NCBI RefSeq assembly: GCF_004123905.1
Contig: NZ_MZXW01000013.1
Location: forward strand, 1 to 64,000
DNA from: Bradyrhizobium betae
GTDB lineage: Bacteria > Pseudomonadota > Alphaproteobacteria > Rhizobiales > Xanthobacteraceae
Reading direction: 5' to 3'
Length of the DNA: 64,000 bases
Shown here: positions 16,929-26,908 of the stretch, one piece after another
How positions within the stretch are numbered: position 1 is the stretch's first letter
Layout of the letters: each line of letters begins with the position of its first letter
Notes under the pieces: generated by a model
The model's input: the letters and a program-made list of their open reading frames with translations, nothing else
What the model was told of the DNA's origin: nothing
Databases searched by the model: none
Translations under genes and position numbers: made by a program

Positions 16929-18971
16929 ATGACCGACCAGAACAAATCCGAATCCGGTTTCCAATACAGCCTGAGCAATCTCAAGCCCGTGACCCCCGCC
17001 GCCAAGGTTACCCTCACCTTCCCCGACGGCGCCCAGCGCCAATATGACCAGAACATCACAGGCCTCGATATCGCCAAGGGCATCTCGCCGTCGCTGGCCA
17101 AGCGCACCGTTGCGATGGCGCTCGACGGCGTGGTCGTCGACCTCGACGATCCCATCGAAGCCGACGCCAAGATCGAGCTGATCAACCGCGACGATCCGCG
17201 CGCGCTCGAGCTGATCCGCCACGACTGCGCGCACGTGCTCGCCGAAGCCGTGCAGACGCTGTGGCCGGGCACCCAGGTCACCATCGGCCCGGTGATCGAG
17301 AACGGCTTCTACTACGACTTCTTCCGCAACGAGCCGTTCACGCCGGAAGACTTTGCGGCCATCGAGAAGAAGATGCGCGAGATCATCGCGCGCGACAAAC
17401 CCTTTACCAAGGAAGTCTGGGACCGCGAGAAGACCAAACAGGTGTTTCGCGACAAGGGCGAGGCCTTCAAGGTCGAGCTGGTCGATGCGATCCCCGGCAA
17501 CGAGCCGATCAAGATCTACTACCAGGGCGACTGGTTCGATCTCTGCCGCGGCCCGCACATGACCTCGACCGGCAAGGTCGGCAACGCCTTCAAGCTGATG
17601 AAGGTGGCCGGCGCCTATTGGCGCGGCGACAGCAACAACCCGATGCTGACCCGCATCTATGGCACCGCCTTCGCCAAGCAGGAGGACCTCGACGCTTATC
17701 TGAAGCAGATCGAGGAAGCCGAAAAACGCGACCATCGCAAGCTCGGGCGCGAGCTCGACCTCTTCCATTTCCAGGAGGAAGGTCCGGGCGTCGTGTTCTG
17801 GCACGCCAAGGGCTGGACCATCTTCCAGCAGCTGATCGCCTATATGCGCCGGCGCCTCGCCGGCGACTACAGCGAGGTCAACGCGCCGCAGATCCTCGAC
17901 AAGTCGCTGTGGGAGACCTCGGGCCATTGGGGCTGGTACCGCGAGAACATGTTCGCGGCGCAGTCGGCCGGCGATGAGGCCGAGGACAAGCGCTGGTTTG
18001 CGCTGAAGCCGATGAACTGCCCCGGCCACGTGCAGATCTTCAAGCATGGCCTGAAGAGCTATCGCGACCTGCCGCTGCGCCTTGCCGAGTTCGGCGTGGT
18101 GCATCGCTACGAGCCCTCCGGCGCCATGCACGGCTTGATGCGCGTGCGCGGCTTCACCCAGGACGACGCCCACGTCTTCTGCATGGAGGACCAGCTCGCC
18201 GACGAGTGCCTGAAGATCAACGATTTGATCCTGTCGACCTACGCCGATTTCGGCTTCACCGGCGATCTCACGGTCAAGCTGTCGACCCGGCCGGACAAGC
18301 GCGTCGGCACCGATGCGATGTGGGATCACGCCGAGCGCGTGATGGCGACGGTGCTGAGCCAGATCCAGGCGCAGAACAACCACATCAAGACCGAGATCAA
18401 TCCGGGCGAAGGCGCCTTCTACGGGCCGAAGTTCGAATATGTGCTGCGCGACGCCATCGGCCGCGACTGGCAGTGCGGCACCACGCAGGTCGACTTCAAT
18501 CTGCCGGAGCGGTTCGGTGCGTTCTACATCGACCATGACAGCGGCAAGAAGGCGCCGGTGATGGTGCACCGCGCGATCTGCGGTTCGATGGAACGCTTCA
18601 TCGGCATTCTGATCGAGCACTATGCCGGCAACTTCCCGCTCTGGCTGTCGCCGGTGCAGGTGGTGGTCACCACCATCACCTCGGAAGCCGATGAATATGC
18701 CAAGCAGGTGCTGGAGCAGGTCCGGCGCGCCGGGCTGCGGGCCGAGATCGATCTTCGCAACGAGAAGATCAACTACAAGGTCCGCGAGCACTCGCTGGCC
18801 AAGATCCCGGCGCTGCTGGTGTGCGGCAAGAAGGAGGCCGAGACGCAGTCGGTCTCCGTCCGCCGGCTCGGCAGCGACGGCCAGAAGGTGATGACGACGG
18901 TGGAGGCGCTTGCGGCCCTCGTCGACGAAGCCACCCCGCCGGATGTCCGGCGGGCGCGCGACGCGGCCTGA
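16929..18971 (+). CDS. thrS: Threonine--tRNA ligase
   Basis: ThrS charges tRNA-Thr and edits mischarged serine. The 680-residue protein shows the whole architecture: an N-terminal TGS domain ([15 protein letters not shown]), an editing domain with [18 protein letters not shown] and [13 protein letters not shown], the class II catalytic core with [20 protein letters not shown] and [37 protein letters not shown] as motif 3, and an anticodon-binding domain. The start at 16929 has AGGAG upstream; the ORF extends to 16797 but that part is leader. It probably has its own promoter and diverges from an MFS gene. Confidence 0.97.
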   Translation: MTDQNKSESGFQYSLSNLKPVTPAAKVTLTFPDGAQRQYDQNITGLDIAKGISPSLAKRTVAMALDGVVVDLDDPIEADAKIELINRDDPRALELIRHDCAHVLAEAVQTLWPGTQVTIGPVIENGFYYDFFRNEPFTPEDFAAIEKKMREIIARDKPFTKEVWDREKTKQVFRDKGEAFKVELVDAIPGNEPIKIYYQGDWFDLCRGPHMTSTGKVGNAFKLMKVAGAYWRGDSNNPMLTRIYGTAFAKQEDLDAYLKQIEEAEKRDHRKLGRELDLFHFQEEGPGVVFWHAKGWTIFQQLIAYMRRRLAGDYSEVNAPQILDKSLWETSGHWGWYRENMFAAQSAGDEAEDKRWFALKPMNCPGHVQIFKHGLKSYRDLPLRLAEFGVVHRYEPSGAMHGLMRVRGFTQDDAHVFCMEDQLADECLKINDLILSTYADFGFTGDLTVKLSTRPDKRVGTDAMWDHAERVMATVLSQIQAQNNHIKTEINPGEGAFYGPKFEYVLRDAIGRDWQCGTTQVDFNLPERFGAFYIDHDSGKKAPVMVHRAICGSMERFIGILIEHYAGNFPLWLSPVQVVVTTITSEADEYAKQVLEQVRRAGLRAEIDLRNEKINYKVREHSLAKIPALLVCGKKEAETQSVSVRRLGSDGQKVMTTVEALAALVDEATPPDVRRARDAA

Positions 18972-19064
18972 TCCCTGAAATTGGTCTAAATTCGCTTTCG
19001 GTTGCGGGCGTGCATGCTTATCTGGGCATGGCACGCCCGACGACCAGCCGAAGAGGATATCGCA

Positions 19065-19628
19065 GTGCCTGACGCCATCGAACTCCTGAAGACCCGCCGC
19101 TCGGTCAAGCCGCGCGAGATGACCGGGCCCGGTCCCTCCCCGGCCGAGCTCGAGACGATCCTCACCATCGGCGCGCGCGTGCCCGATCACGGCAAGCTCG
19201 CGCCCTGGCGCTTCATCATTTTCGAGGGCGATGCCCGGATGCGCGCCGGCGAGGTGATCGCCAAGGTGTTTGCCCGCAAGAATCCCGGCGCGCCCGCGGC
19301 CGACGTCGAGACCGAGCGCAAGCGGCTCATGGACGCGCCGCTGGTGATCGGCATCGTCAGCTTCACCAAGCCGCATCCAAAGGTGCCGGCGTGGGAGCAG
19401 GAACTGTCGGCGGGCGCCAGCGCCATGAACATCGTCACGGCCGCGACCGCGCTCGGCTACGGCGCCTGCTGGCTGACAGGCTGGGCGTGTTTCGACCGCG
19501 ACGTGCTCGACGGCCTCGGCCTCAAGCCGGACGAGAAGCTTGCCGGCTTCATCCACGTGGGCACGCCGACCAAGCCGAGCGAGGACCGTCCGCGACCGTT
19601 CCTTTCGGAAATCGTGACGCGTTTTTAA
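19065..19628 (+). CDS. Nitroreductase family protein (YdjA-like)
   Basis: The 187-residue protein has the small FMN-dependent nitroreductase fold: ELLKTRRSVKPREMTGPGPS at the N-terminus (FMN phosphate contact by the RRS), VPDHGKLAPWRFIIFEGD, and LGYGACWLTGWACFDRDVLD followed by GFIHVGTPTKP. It resembles the YdjA subgroup. The GTG at 19065 has AGAGGA upstream and matches family length. It follows thrS by 93 bp on the same strand and may be transcribed from it. Confidence 0.88.
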   Translation: MPDAIELLKTRRSVKPREMTGPGPSPAELETILTIGARVPDHGKLAPWRFIIFEGDARMRAGEVIAKVFARKNPGAPAADVETERKRLMDAPLVIGIVSFTKPHPKVPAWEQELSAGASAMNIVTAATALGYGACWLTGWACFDRDVLDGLGLKPDEKLAGFIHVGTPTKPSEDRPRPFLSEIVTRF

Positions 19629-19691
19629 TCGAAGTCTTGTTGACGCCTCTGACGTCTTGCGGCTTTGTTCCCGGCGAGGGAGGAAGCCCGG

Positions 19692-20960
19692 ATGAAGCGT
19701 CGTGAATTTCTGGTCGGGGCCGCGCTGCTCGCCGGCACGATGGCGCGCAGCCGCGCGGCCGACATCCCCGCCCCATCGGCCGCAGGGCTCGATCGCATCA
19801 CCGCGTTTTTTGACAACGAGGTGACGAGCGGTCGCCTGCCGGGCGCGGTGGTCCTCGTCCAGCAGCACGGCAAGCCGGTCTACCTCAAGAATTTTGGCGT
19901 CCGCGACACCCGAACCGGCCTTGCGATGACGCCGGACACGATCTTCGCCATCCATTCGATGACCAAGCCGATCACCTGCCTCGGCGCGATGATGCTGATC
20001 GACGAGGGCAAGCTTGCGCTCACCGACCCCGTGTCGAAATATATTCCCCTCTTCGCCGACACCAAGGTGGGCATCGAGATCACCAAGCCCGACGGTCCGA
20101 CGACGATCGAACTCGAGCCGCCGGTCCGTCCCGTCAACATCGAGGATCTGCTGCGGCACACCTCTGGCATCAGCTACGATTATATCGGCGCGCCATGGGT
20201 CATGGACGTTTATCTGGCCGCCAAGATCTTCGACGGCCCTTTCAACAACAGGCAATTCGCCGACCGCATCGCGAAGCTCCCGCTGACGCGTCAGCCCGGC
20301 ACGCTGTGGCGCTACGGTCATTCCACCGATGTGCTCGGCGCTGTCATCGAGATCATCTCGGGCCAGACGCTGTACGAATTCCTGAAAGCACGCATCCTCG
20401 ATCCGCTCGGCATGAGCAGCACCAAATTCGTGCTGAAGACGCCGGAGGAGCGCACACGCATGGCGCGGCCGCTGCCGAACGACCCGGTCCTGCTGGCCGG
20501 CGAGCGCGACCGTCTCGACCATCCCGAATGGGAATCCGGCGGCGGCGGCCTGCTCTCTACCATCACCGACTATCAACGCTTCTCGCAGATGCTGCTCAAT
20601 GGCGGCGAATTCGAAGGCAAGCGTTACCTCAGCCCCGCAGCCTTCAAAGCCATGACGACCGATCATATCGGGCCCGGCTCCGGCGTCGGCCGCGATTACT
20701 TCTATTTCCCGGGCGACGGTTTCGGCTATGGCTACGGCATTGGCGTGCGTACCGATCCCGGCAACGCGAAGCCGCCGGCGGCGGGCTCCATCGGCGAGTT
20801 GAAATGGGACTCAGGGAGCGGCACCTATTTCGGCGTCGATCCCAAGCTCGACATGGTCTACCTCTTGATGCAGCAGACCCAGAACGAGCGCAGCCGCATC
20901 ACGCCTGCCTTCAAGGAGCTGGTCTACGGCACCTTCCCGCCCGAGCTACGCCGCCCGTGA
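19692..20960 (+). CDS. Exported beta-lactamase-fold serine hydrolase
   Basis: The start at 19692 follows GGGAGGA and gives a twin-Arg-like signal (MKRREFLVGAALLAGTMARS). The 422-residue protein has the class C beta-lactamase/esterase motif SMTK at residues 89-92, with a YGHS tyrosine motif (in LWRYGHSTDVLG) and a Gly-rich segment late in the sequence. Such proteins are esterases, peptidases or penicillin-binding types; resistance activity is not implied. The gene converges on, and overlaps by 15 bp, the GGDEF-EAL gene. Confidence 0.85.
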   Translation: MKRREFLVGAALLAGTMARSRAADIPAPSAAGLDRITAFFDNEVTSGRLPGAVVLVQQHGKPVYLKNFGVRDTRTGLAMTPDTIFAIHSMTKPITCLGAMMLIDEGKLALTDPVSKYIPLFADTKVGIEITKPDGPTTIELEPPVRPVNIEDLLRHTSGISYDYIGAPWVMDVYLAAKIFDGPFNNRQFADRIAKLPLTRQPGTLWRYGHSTDVLGAVIEIISGQTLYEFLKARILDPLGMSSTKFVLKTPEERTRMARPLPNDPVLLAGERDRLDHPEWESGGGGLLSTITDYQRFSQMLLNGGEFEGKRYLSPAAFKAMTTDHIGPGSGVGRDYFYFPGDGFGYGYGIGVRTDPGNAKPPAAGSIGELKWDSGSGTYFGVDPKLDMVYLLMQQTQNERSRITPAFKELVYGTFPPELRRP

Positions 20961-23408
20961 GGCACGCTGGCCGAAATCGGCCAGCAGCTTGGCGATGTCG
21001 GCGGCGGGCCGAGCCGCGCTGAACAGAAAACCCTGCACCTCGTTGCACCCTTCGGCGCGCAACCAGTCGAGCTGATCCTCGGTCTCGACGCCTTCCGCGG
21101 TCGTGGTGATGTTGAGGCTGCGGCCGAGCCCGGAGATCGCGCGCACGATCGCGCCGCAATCGGGCCGCTCTGCCAGATCCTTCACGAAGGAACGGTCGAT
21201 CTTGATCTTGTCGAACGGGAAGCTGCGCAGATAACTCAGGCTGGAATAGCCAGTGCCGAAATCGTCCATGGAGATGCTGACCCCGAGCTCGCGCAGTTGA
21301 TGCAGGATCGCGAGATTGGCGTCGGTTTCGGCCAGGAAGATCGACTCGGTGATCTCCAGCTCGAGCCGCTTCGGCGACAGGCCGGATTGCGCCAGCGCCG
21401 AGATCACGATCTGCACGAGGTTGCGGCTGCGGAATTGCGCCGGCGACAGATTGACCGCGACCTTGATGTCGACAGGCCATTTCACCGCTTCGGCGCAGGC
21501 CTCGCGCAGCACCCACTCGCCAAGCTGGGTGATGAGGCCGATGTCTTCCGCGACCGGGATGAACTCCGCCGGCGAGATCATGCCCTTGTCGGGGTGACGC
21601 CAGCGCAGCAGTGACTCGAAGCCGGAGATGCGGTCGGAGGCGATCGAGACCAGCGGCTGGTAGTGCAGCTCGAACTCGCCATTGGCGAACGCACGGCGCA
21701 GGTCGAGCTCCATGTCGCGGCGCTTCTGCGCCTGGAGGTCCATCTCGCGCTCGAAGAAATGATGCACGCCGCCGCCGTCGGACTTCGCCCGGTACAGCGC
21801 CATGTCGGCATTGCGCATCAACGCTTCCGGCGTCGTGCCGTCCCCCGGCGACAGCGCGATGCCGATGCTGGCCCCGATCACCATCTCCTGGCCATCGATC
21901 TCGTAGGGTGCGCGCAGCAAGTCGATCAGCAAGGTCGCGCAGGCGCTGGCCTCGTTCGGCGAGACGTCAGCAGCAAGAATCACCGCGAACTCATCGCCGC
22001 CAAGGCGTGCGGCGAGATTGGCTCCACGGACCGCGATCGTCAGGCGTTCGGCAACCTCCTTCAACAGGCGGTCGCCCACGGGATGGCCGAAGGAATCGTT
22101 GATGTTCTTGAACAGGTCGAGATCGATATAGAGCACGCCGACGCGCTTGCCGCCGGCCTGGTCGAGCGCCTGCTTCAGACGCTCCTGGAAATATTCGCGG
22201 TTCGGCAGGTCGGTCAGCCCATCATGATGCGCCATGTGGGCGATCCGCGCCTCGGCCTTGCGCCGCTCGGTGATGTCGACCACCGCGACCAGATAGCCGT
22301 CGCGATCGTCGAAGGCGACGCGGCGGCCGAAGGTCAGCACCTCGATCTCGCTGCCGTCGGCGCACAGGTGCCGCCAGTTGCGCGAGGAATGATAGGTGTC
22401 GCCGACGCGTTCGAGCGCCTCGGCATGGCTGTCCCACTCGTCCTCTGGCCAGATCTCGGGCAGCTTCATGCGCAGGAAGGTGGCGCGGCTATAGCCGTAA
22501 TGCTGGACCGCGGCATCGTTGACGCTGAGAAATTCCTTGGTCTCGGCGTCGAACACCCACATCGGCATCGGGTTGTTGTCGAACAGCAGGCGGAACGAGG
22601 CGTCGCGTCGCTTGAATGCGGTGACGTCGGAGATCGTCAGCGAGACCACGTCGGCGAAAGCGGTGGCGCTGAGGCGAAGATTGCGGTCCTCGTGCTCGAT
22701 CTCGAGCTGCTCGCCGCGGCCGCCGGAGACGGTCTTGAACAGGAATTTGATGATGTCGGGCGCGGCGAGCAAGGTGTCGCCCTCGCCGATCCGGCGCCAC
22801 AACAGGCCGGCGCCCGCAGCCTTCAGCAGCAGCCCCGCGCTCTTGTTGTGGTGGACCACCTGAAGATCGAACGGCCTGCCTTCGGCATCGCGCAACGTCG
22901 CCAGCGAGACCACGGCGTCATCGGTCGATGAGAAAATCGCGTCGAGGAGATTGTACTGCGCGCCGCGCTCGTTGATGTAGGCGCCGACCAGCGTGGCGCC
23001 CCAGCGCGAGGCGGTCGGCAGCGCCAGCAAATCATAGGTCCGGACCATGCCGTCGCGCACGCAATGCGCGCTGGCCTGGTGCGGTCGTCCGTTGTTCAGC
23101 GCGTTCGCCACCGCTTCCGACAGCGCGGTCGCGCAATCCGGCGATAGCTCCGCGACCGGAATGTCCCAGCGCTCCTCGCCGAGCCATTTCTGCACGTAGC
23201 GTCCGCTGCGCGACAGCTCGAGCGCGCCGTCATTCTTCAGCAGCGCGATGTGATCGGCGAGCCGCCCGAGGCTGCCCAGCATCACGTCCTCATAGCGCGG
23301 CAGCCGTTCGCCCGGCTTCAACGCGGCACGCCATTTGCGTTGAAGCACCGGGATGTCATCGAACATTTCGGTGGCCGGTTTTCCCGGCATCTTCTTCGCG
23401 GCAGTCAT
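20946..23408 (-). CDS. PAS-GGDEF-EAL protein for cyclic di-GMP turnover
   Basis: The 820-residue protein (start 23408, with GGGGAC upstream) has an N-terminal PAS-like region, a clear PAS domain (FRLLFDNNPMPMWVFDAETK), a GGDEF domain with intact ARLGGDEFAVI, and an EAL domain with FESLLRW, where Glu is kept but Ala is Ser. LELEITESIF, DDFGTGYSSL and KIDRSFVKDL are intact. A dual enzyme, or a phosphodiesterase controlled by GTP, is plausible. No transmembrane segment is seen, so the signal is probably cytoplasmic. It is monocistronic. Confidence 0.93.
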   Translation of the reverse strand: MTAAKKMPGKPATEMFDDIPVLQRKWRAALKPGERLPRYEDVMLGSLGRLADHIALLKNDGALELSRSGRYVQKWLGEERWDIPVAELSPDCATALSEAVANALNNGRPHQASAHCVRDGMVRTYDLLALPTASRWGATLVGAYINERGAQYNLLDAIFSSTDDAVVSLATLRDAEGRPFDLQVVHHNKSAGLLLKAAGAGLLWRRIGEGDTLLAAPDIIKFLFKTVSGGRGEQLEIEHEDRNLRLSATAFADVVSLTISDVTAFKRRDASFRLLFDNNPMPMWVFDAETKEFLSVNDAAVQHYGYSRATFLRMKLPEIWPEDEWDSHAEALERVGDTYHSSRNWRHLCADGSEIEVLTFGRRVAFDDRDGYLVAVVDITERRKAEARIAHMAHHDGLTDLPNREYFQERLKQALDQAGGKRVGVLYIDLDLFKNINDSFGHPVGDRLLKEVAERLTIAVRGANLAARLGGDEFAVILAADVSPNEASACATLLIDLLRAPYEIDGQEMVIGASIGIALSPGDGTTPEALMRNADMALYRAKSDGGGVHHFFEREMDLQAQKRRDMELDLRRAFANGEFELHYQPLVSIASDRISGFESLLRWRHPDKGMISPAEFIPVAEDIGLITQLGEWVLREACAEAVKWPVDIKVAVNLSPAQFRSRNLVQIVISALAQSGLSPKRLELEITESIFLAETDANLAILHQLRELGVSISMDDFGTGYSSLSYLRSFPFDKIKIDRSFVKDLAERPDCGAIVRAISGLGRSLNITTTAEGVETEDQLDWLRAEGCNEVQGFLFSAARPAADIAKLLADFGQRASRAA

Positions 23409-23566
23409 TGCAGTCCCCAACGCACTTTCCCCGCGCATCCAATGCGCCGCGCGCTTAATGCCGTGTAAAAAGGACGCAGTTGCGCGTTCCATTCGGCGAT
23501 TATGACAGTTTTAAGTCCGGCGTTGGTTAGCGCGCGTTAGAGACTATGACAGCTGCTTAAAATGCT

Positions 23567-23701
23567 CTCGTGTCCCGGACGCGCTGCAACGCGTAAGCAT
23601 TGCTGCGCAGAGCCGGGACCCAGCAGGCCGCGCGCTCGACGTCGCATGGGCCCCGGCTCTGCAGCGCACCGCTGCGCGCTGCGCTGCGTCCGGGGCACGA
23701 G
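23567..23701. repeat. Family B repeat copy 2
   Basis: It begins CTCGTGTCCCGGACGCGCTG and ends with GCGTCCGGGGCACGAG, complementary ends as in copies at 1599-1723 and 25421-25563. It contains GAGCCGGGACCCAG and GGGCCCCGGCTCTGCAGCG, which are themselves related in opposite orientation. Confidence 0.85.
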
Positions 23702-23732
23702 CGCGGTGTTTGGCGCAAGACTGCCTCCACGT

Positions 23733-23820
23733 CGTCATTGGCGAGCGCAGCGAAGCAATCCAGAATCCCTCCGCGGAAACAGTCTGGATTGCTTCGTCGC
23801 AAGGGCTCCTCGCAATGACG
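23733..23820. repeat. Family A inverted repeat copy 2 (degenerate)
   Basis: The left arm at 23733-23764 matches the left arm at 185-215 with one extra G. The right arm at 23783-23820 is diverged by a small insertion (CTTCGTCGCAAGGGCTCC instead of CTTCGCTGCGC). It lies 31 bp from a family B copy. Confidence 0.85.
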
Positions 23821-23921
23821 GAGTGTGGGGGTGACGGCGCCGGTTTACCATTCGCATCTTCATCGCAGACACACCTTCGCATCCTCGCGGCGCATTTCGC
23901 CCGAGCTTTGCTTCGTTGCCT

Positions 23922-24425
23922 TGCCCTCAATTGAAAGAGGGCGCAGGGAAGACCGGGAGCCCGCTGGCACCCGAGGTCCACTGTGCGAAGGTGCAGTAAG
24001 ATGTTTGCACAGCGGCATACAGGTGTAGCCAGGACATCCGGCCTTCCCTGCGCAGTGGTTTGACGGCTTATGTCGTGCTCTCCCCGGGGAGCGATGCACT
24101 ATTGCCCCCGTCGCCTTACAGATAACTGATGCGCGCACCCGGTCGGGCGCTCACATCACCGCAAGACTTGACGCACAGACCCCGGGCGTCAGGACCACAC
24201 GATTTTGCCGTACGCCGATCACACCGGTCGTGCGCGCGACGTCTTCGCTCACGGTTGCCCGCCCTGCGAAAACCTTCGCGCCGATGTGACCCACGTCCAC
24301 CGCCGCCCGGCCCGCGTTCGTGACGATCGCGATACGCCCCTCTTCCTTGGGCCGGGTTGCGGCGATGGATACGCCGTTTCCGAATTTCGGTAAAGTGGAA
24401 TATTTTTGCGACCGGGCATTGACCG
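23922..24425. repeat. Long conserved intergenic element
   Basis: About 500 bases that resemble, from memory, a widespread intergenic element of Bradyrhizobium, Rhodopseudomonas and Afipia, often mis-annotated as small hypothetical proteins. Visible landmarks: a GCCCTC/GAGGGC hairpin at the left end, the perfect palindrome CTCCCCGGGGAG at 24080-24091, and a segment around 24310 containing GCCCGCGTTCGTGACGATCG. No reading frame is consistently protein-like. It may be a structured RNA gene or a non-autonomous mobile repeat. Confidence 0.5.
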
Positions 24426-24496
24426 GCAGCTTGGGTGTTTTGCCCGTCGGACAACGCAAGATCTCGTAGCCCGGATGGAGCCGAGCACGCGCGCCG

Positions 24497-24691
24497 CTAG
24501 TCCTCGCTGGACGCTGCGGAGCGGTTGCGGAGATAGGCCTGCGACAACAGGAAGAACAATGCGCGCTCGCCATGATATTTGGCGGCCGGCCGGGTGCGCT
24601 CGAACCCGTCGGCAAATATCTTGCCGGACTGGTCACACACCTGCCACCGCCAACCAAACCGTTTGCGCCTGGTAAGAATCACTTCGAACAT
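24497..24691 (-). CDS. Small hypothetical protein
   Basis: The 64-residue frame from 24691 reads MFEVILTRRKRFGWRWQVCD at its start, then KIFADGFERTRPAAKYHGER and LFFLLSQ. This resembles small proteins of unknown function that I recall as conserved in Bradyrhizobium. An upstream ATG at 24775 would add 28 residues of less convincing sequence. It lies immediately beyond the long intergenic element, on the minus strand. No domain is recognised. Confidence 0.5.
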   Translation of the reverse strand: MFEVILTRRKRFGWRWQVCDQSGKIFADGFERTRPAAKYHGERALFFLLSQAYLRNRSAASSED

Positions 24692-24990
24692 GCCGACCGG
24701 CTGGGTCCCCTGCTCCTGCCGGTCTCGCAAGCGCACGCTTGCTCCGGCCTCCCCCGTTAGACGGATGCCCGACATATAACGCAGCAGGATGGAAAGAGAA
24801 TAAAATTGATTATCGGAATTACGTATCTTCCACCGGCCATGACGAAGTCACGACGTGTCTGGAATAAGCCGATGCTGCCGGTGTTTGGCGGCCTTCGATA
24901 CAGCTTGATAGCGCTGCCAAAGGTATTCAAATCGGAACACAGGCGCAGAGGTCCGGTAAGCAAATGCTCACCGGACCTCAATGGCAGATT

Positions 24991-25563
<573 letters not shown>

Positions 25564-25585
25564 AGCTACAGCTAGGCAAGCAGGA

Positions 25586-26659
25586 TCAGCGCGCGACGAC
25601 TTCGACTTCGCCGTCGACGCCGTTGACGACGTTGAAACCGCGCTCGTAGACCTTGCCCTCGTTCTTGGCGATGGCGCGGTATTCGCCTTCGGAGAGCACG
25701 ACGCGGGGGAAGGCGCCGATCGATTCCTTGATGACGTCGCCGCCGGGGGTCAGCACCGACCAGGCGGTGTTGGCGAGCGCCTCGCCGCCCCTGTCGCTGA
25801 CGAGCTTGAGCGTGATCACGGCGGCGCGGTGGGTGATGGTGACGTCGGTGAGCTTGCCGGCCTGGACGCGGATGTCCGAGCGCACCACCGAATTGGCGTC
25901 GCCATAATTTGAGACGATGTAGTAGGTCCCCTCCGGGATCAGCACGACATCGCCGGCGGCGACGTTCGGCACCAGCGAGGCGCGCTCGCCGGATTCGAAC
26001 TGGCTGCCTTTGTAGATCGCGAACGAGATCTGGTTCTGCGGAATGCGGCTGGTGCCGACGCGGCCCTCGATGCGCAGGCCGCCGGCCGGCAGCACGAAGG
26101 ATTCGCGATCGGTCTCGGCCTTCAGGCTGACGGTGCGCACCGCGCTGACGAGGCCGAAGGCGACGTGCACGACGTAATTGCCGGGCGGCAGCACGATGTT
26201 GGGCGTGGCGTTGCGGTCCTCGCGGATCAGCTTGAAGGTGCCGTTCTCGTCGGGACGGTCGGCGAAGACCCGCCAGACCAGGCCGCTGGTGATCGCCGGG
26301 GTGTCCTTGCCGTATTTCGCGGTCAGCGACAGCACGCCCTGTCCGGGCACGGCCGCGTTGAGCGGTGGGGCCGATGGCACGGTCGTGACGGCGGGCGGCG
26401 GCATGCTCGGCGTCACCGGCTGCGTCAGGGTCGGCGGCAGGCTCGGGGGGCCGGCGCCCGGACCGGAGGGTGGCGCGAGGCTGACGGCGCCGCCGGGGTC
26501 GGGCACCGAGGCGGGCGGCACCGGCGGCGGACGATCGGTGAAAAGCTGCGCCTGCGCAGCGCCTTGAGTGAGGGTAACAAGGCACGCAGCAAGGATCAGC
26601 GCCGGCAGCAGCCTGCCGCTGCGCCGCCATCTGATGATGCCGTCACCCCCGCGTGTCAT
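25586..26659 (-). CDS. Exported Pro-rich beta-sheet protein
   Basis: The 357-residue product has a basic N-terminus and signal peptide (LLPALILAACLVTLTQGAAQ), a Pro-rich linker to about residue 105, and several repeated beta-type segments: NIVLPPGNYVVHVAFG, VVLIPEGTYYIVSNYGD and VVLSEGEYRAIAKNEG. The repeated pattern of a hydrophobic strand, PEG or PGN, and Y-x-V/I suggests repeated carboxypeptidase-regulatory-like or PEGA-like domains. Function is unknown. It diverges from the patatin gene. Confidence 0.65.
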   Translation of the reverse strand: MTRGGDGIIRWRRSGRLLPALILAACLVTLTQGAAQAQLFTDRPPPVPPASVPDPGGAVSLAPPSGPGAGPPSLPPTLTQPVTPSMPPPAVTTVPSAPPLNAAVPGQGVLSLTAKYGKDTPAITSGLVWRVFADRPDENGTFKLIREDRNATPNIVLPPGNYVVHVAFGLVSAVRTVSLKAETDRESFVLPAGGLRIEGRVGTSRIPQNQISFAIYKGSQFESGERASLVPNVAAGDVVLIPEGTYYIVSNYGDANSVVRSDIRVQAGKLTDVTITHRAAVITLKLVSDRGGEALANTAWSVLTPGGDVIKESIGAFPRVVLSEGEYRAIAKNEGKVYERGFNVVNGVDGEVEVVAR

Positions 26660-26908
26660 GTCACCTGCTTTTCACCGAAAACGCGGCGAATTCAAGCCTC
26701 TGATACCCCAGGAAATACGGCCTTGATACTGTTCTATGGAACCCGGTTGACGCCTGCGTGATTAGACTAGCAGCAACCGCCCTCGCCATACTCCTGCCCA
26801 GCGCCTTCCCCAAAGCGGCATAAACCATGCTTCGCGCCGGTTCTGGCGGACGGCAAATGCGGTGCCTAGTCTGATGACGCGGGCTGGCCCCGGCGTAGGA
26901 GAGTTTCA

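Larger units (their letters stand above)
23409..24496. other. Gene-poor repeat island
   Basis: Over 1 kb without a supportable gene. It holds a family B repeat (23567-23701), a family A palindrome (23733-23820) and the long conserved intergenic element (23922-24425). Reading frames here are open only in the way GC-rich DNA often is, and several overlap each other on both strands. Confidence 0.6.

Noticed and set aside
15567-20666. A 1699-codon open frame on the minus strand across thrS and neighbours
   Set aside because: Only the first-transcribed-to-last part at 15567-16742 is an MFS gene. The rest runs antisense to thrS and the nitroreductase and stays open because of high third-position GC; its translated sequence has no family character.
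19692-20960. Reading this hydrolase as an antibiotic-resistance beta-lactamase
   Set aside because: The SxxK and YxS-type motifs are shared by esterases and peptidases of the same fold; nothing in the context (no AmpR-like regulator) supports resistance.
24116-24657. Minus-strand frames of 112 and 168 codons over the long intergenic element
   Set aside because: They overlap each other in different frames and match the pattern of mis-annotated hypothetical proteins on that element.
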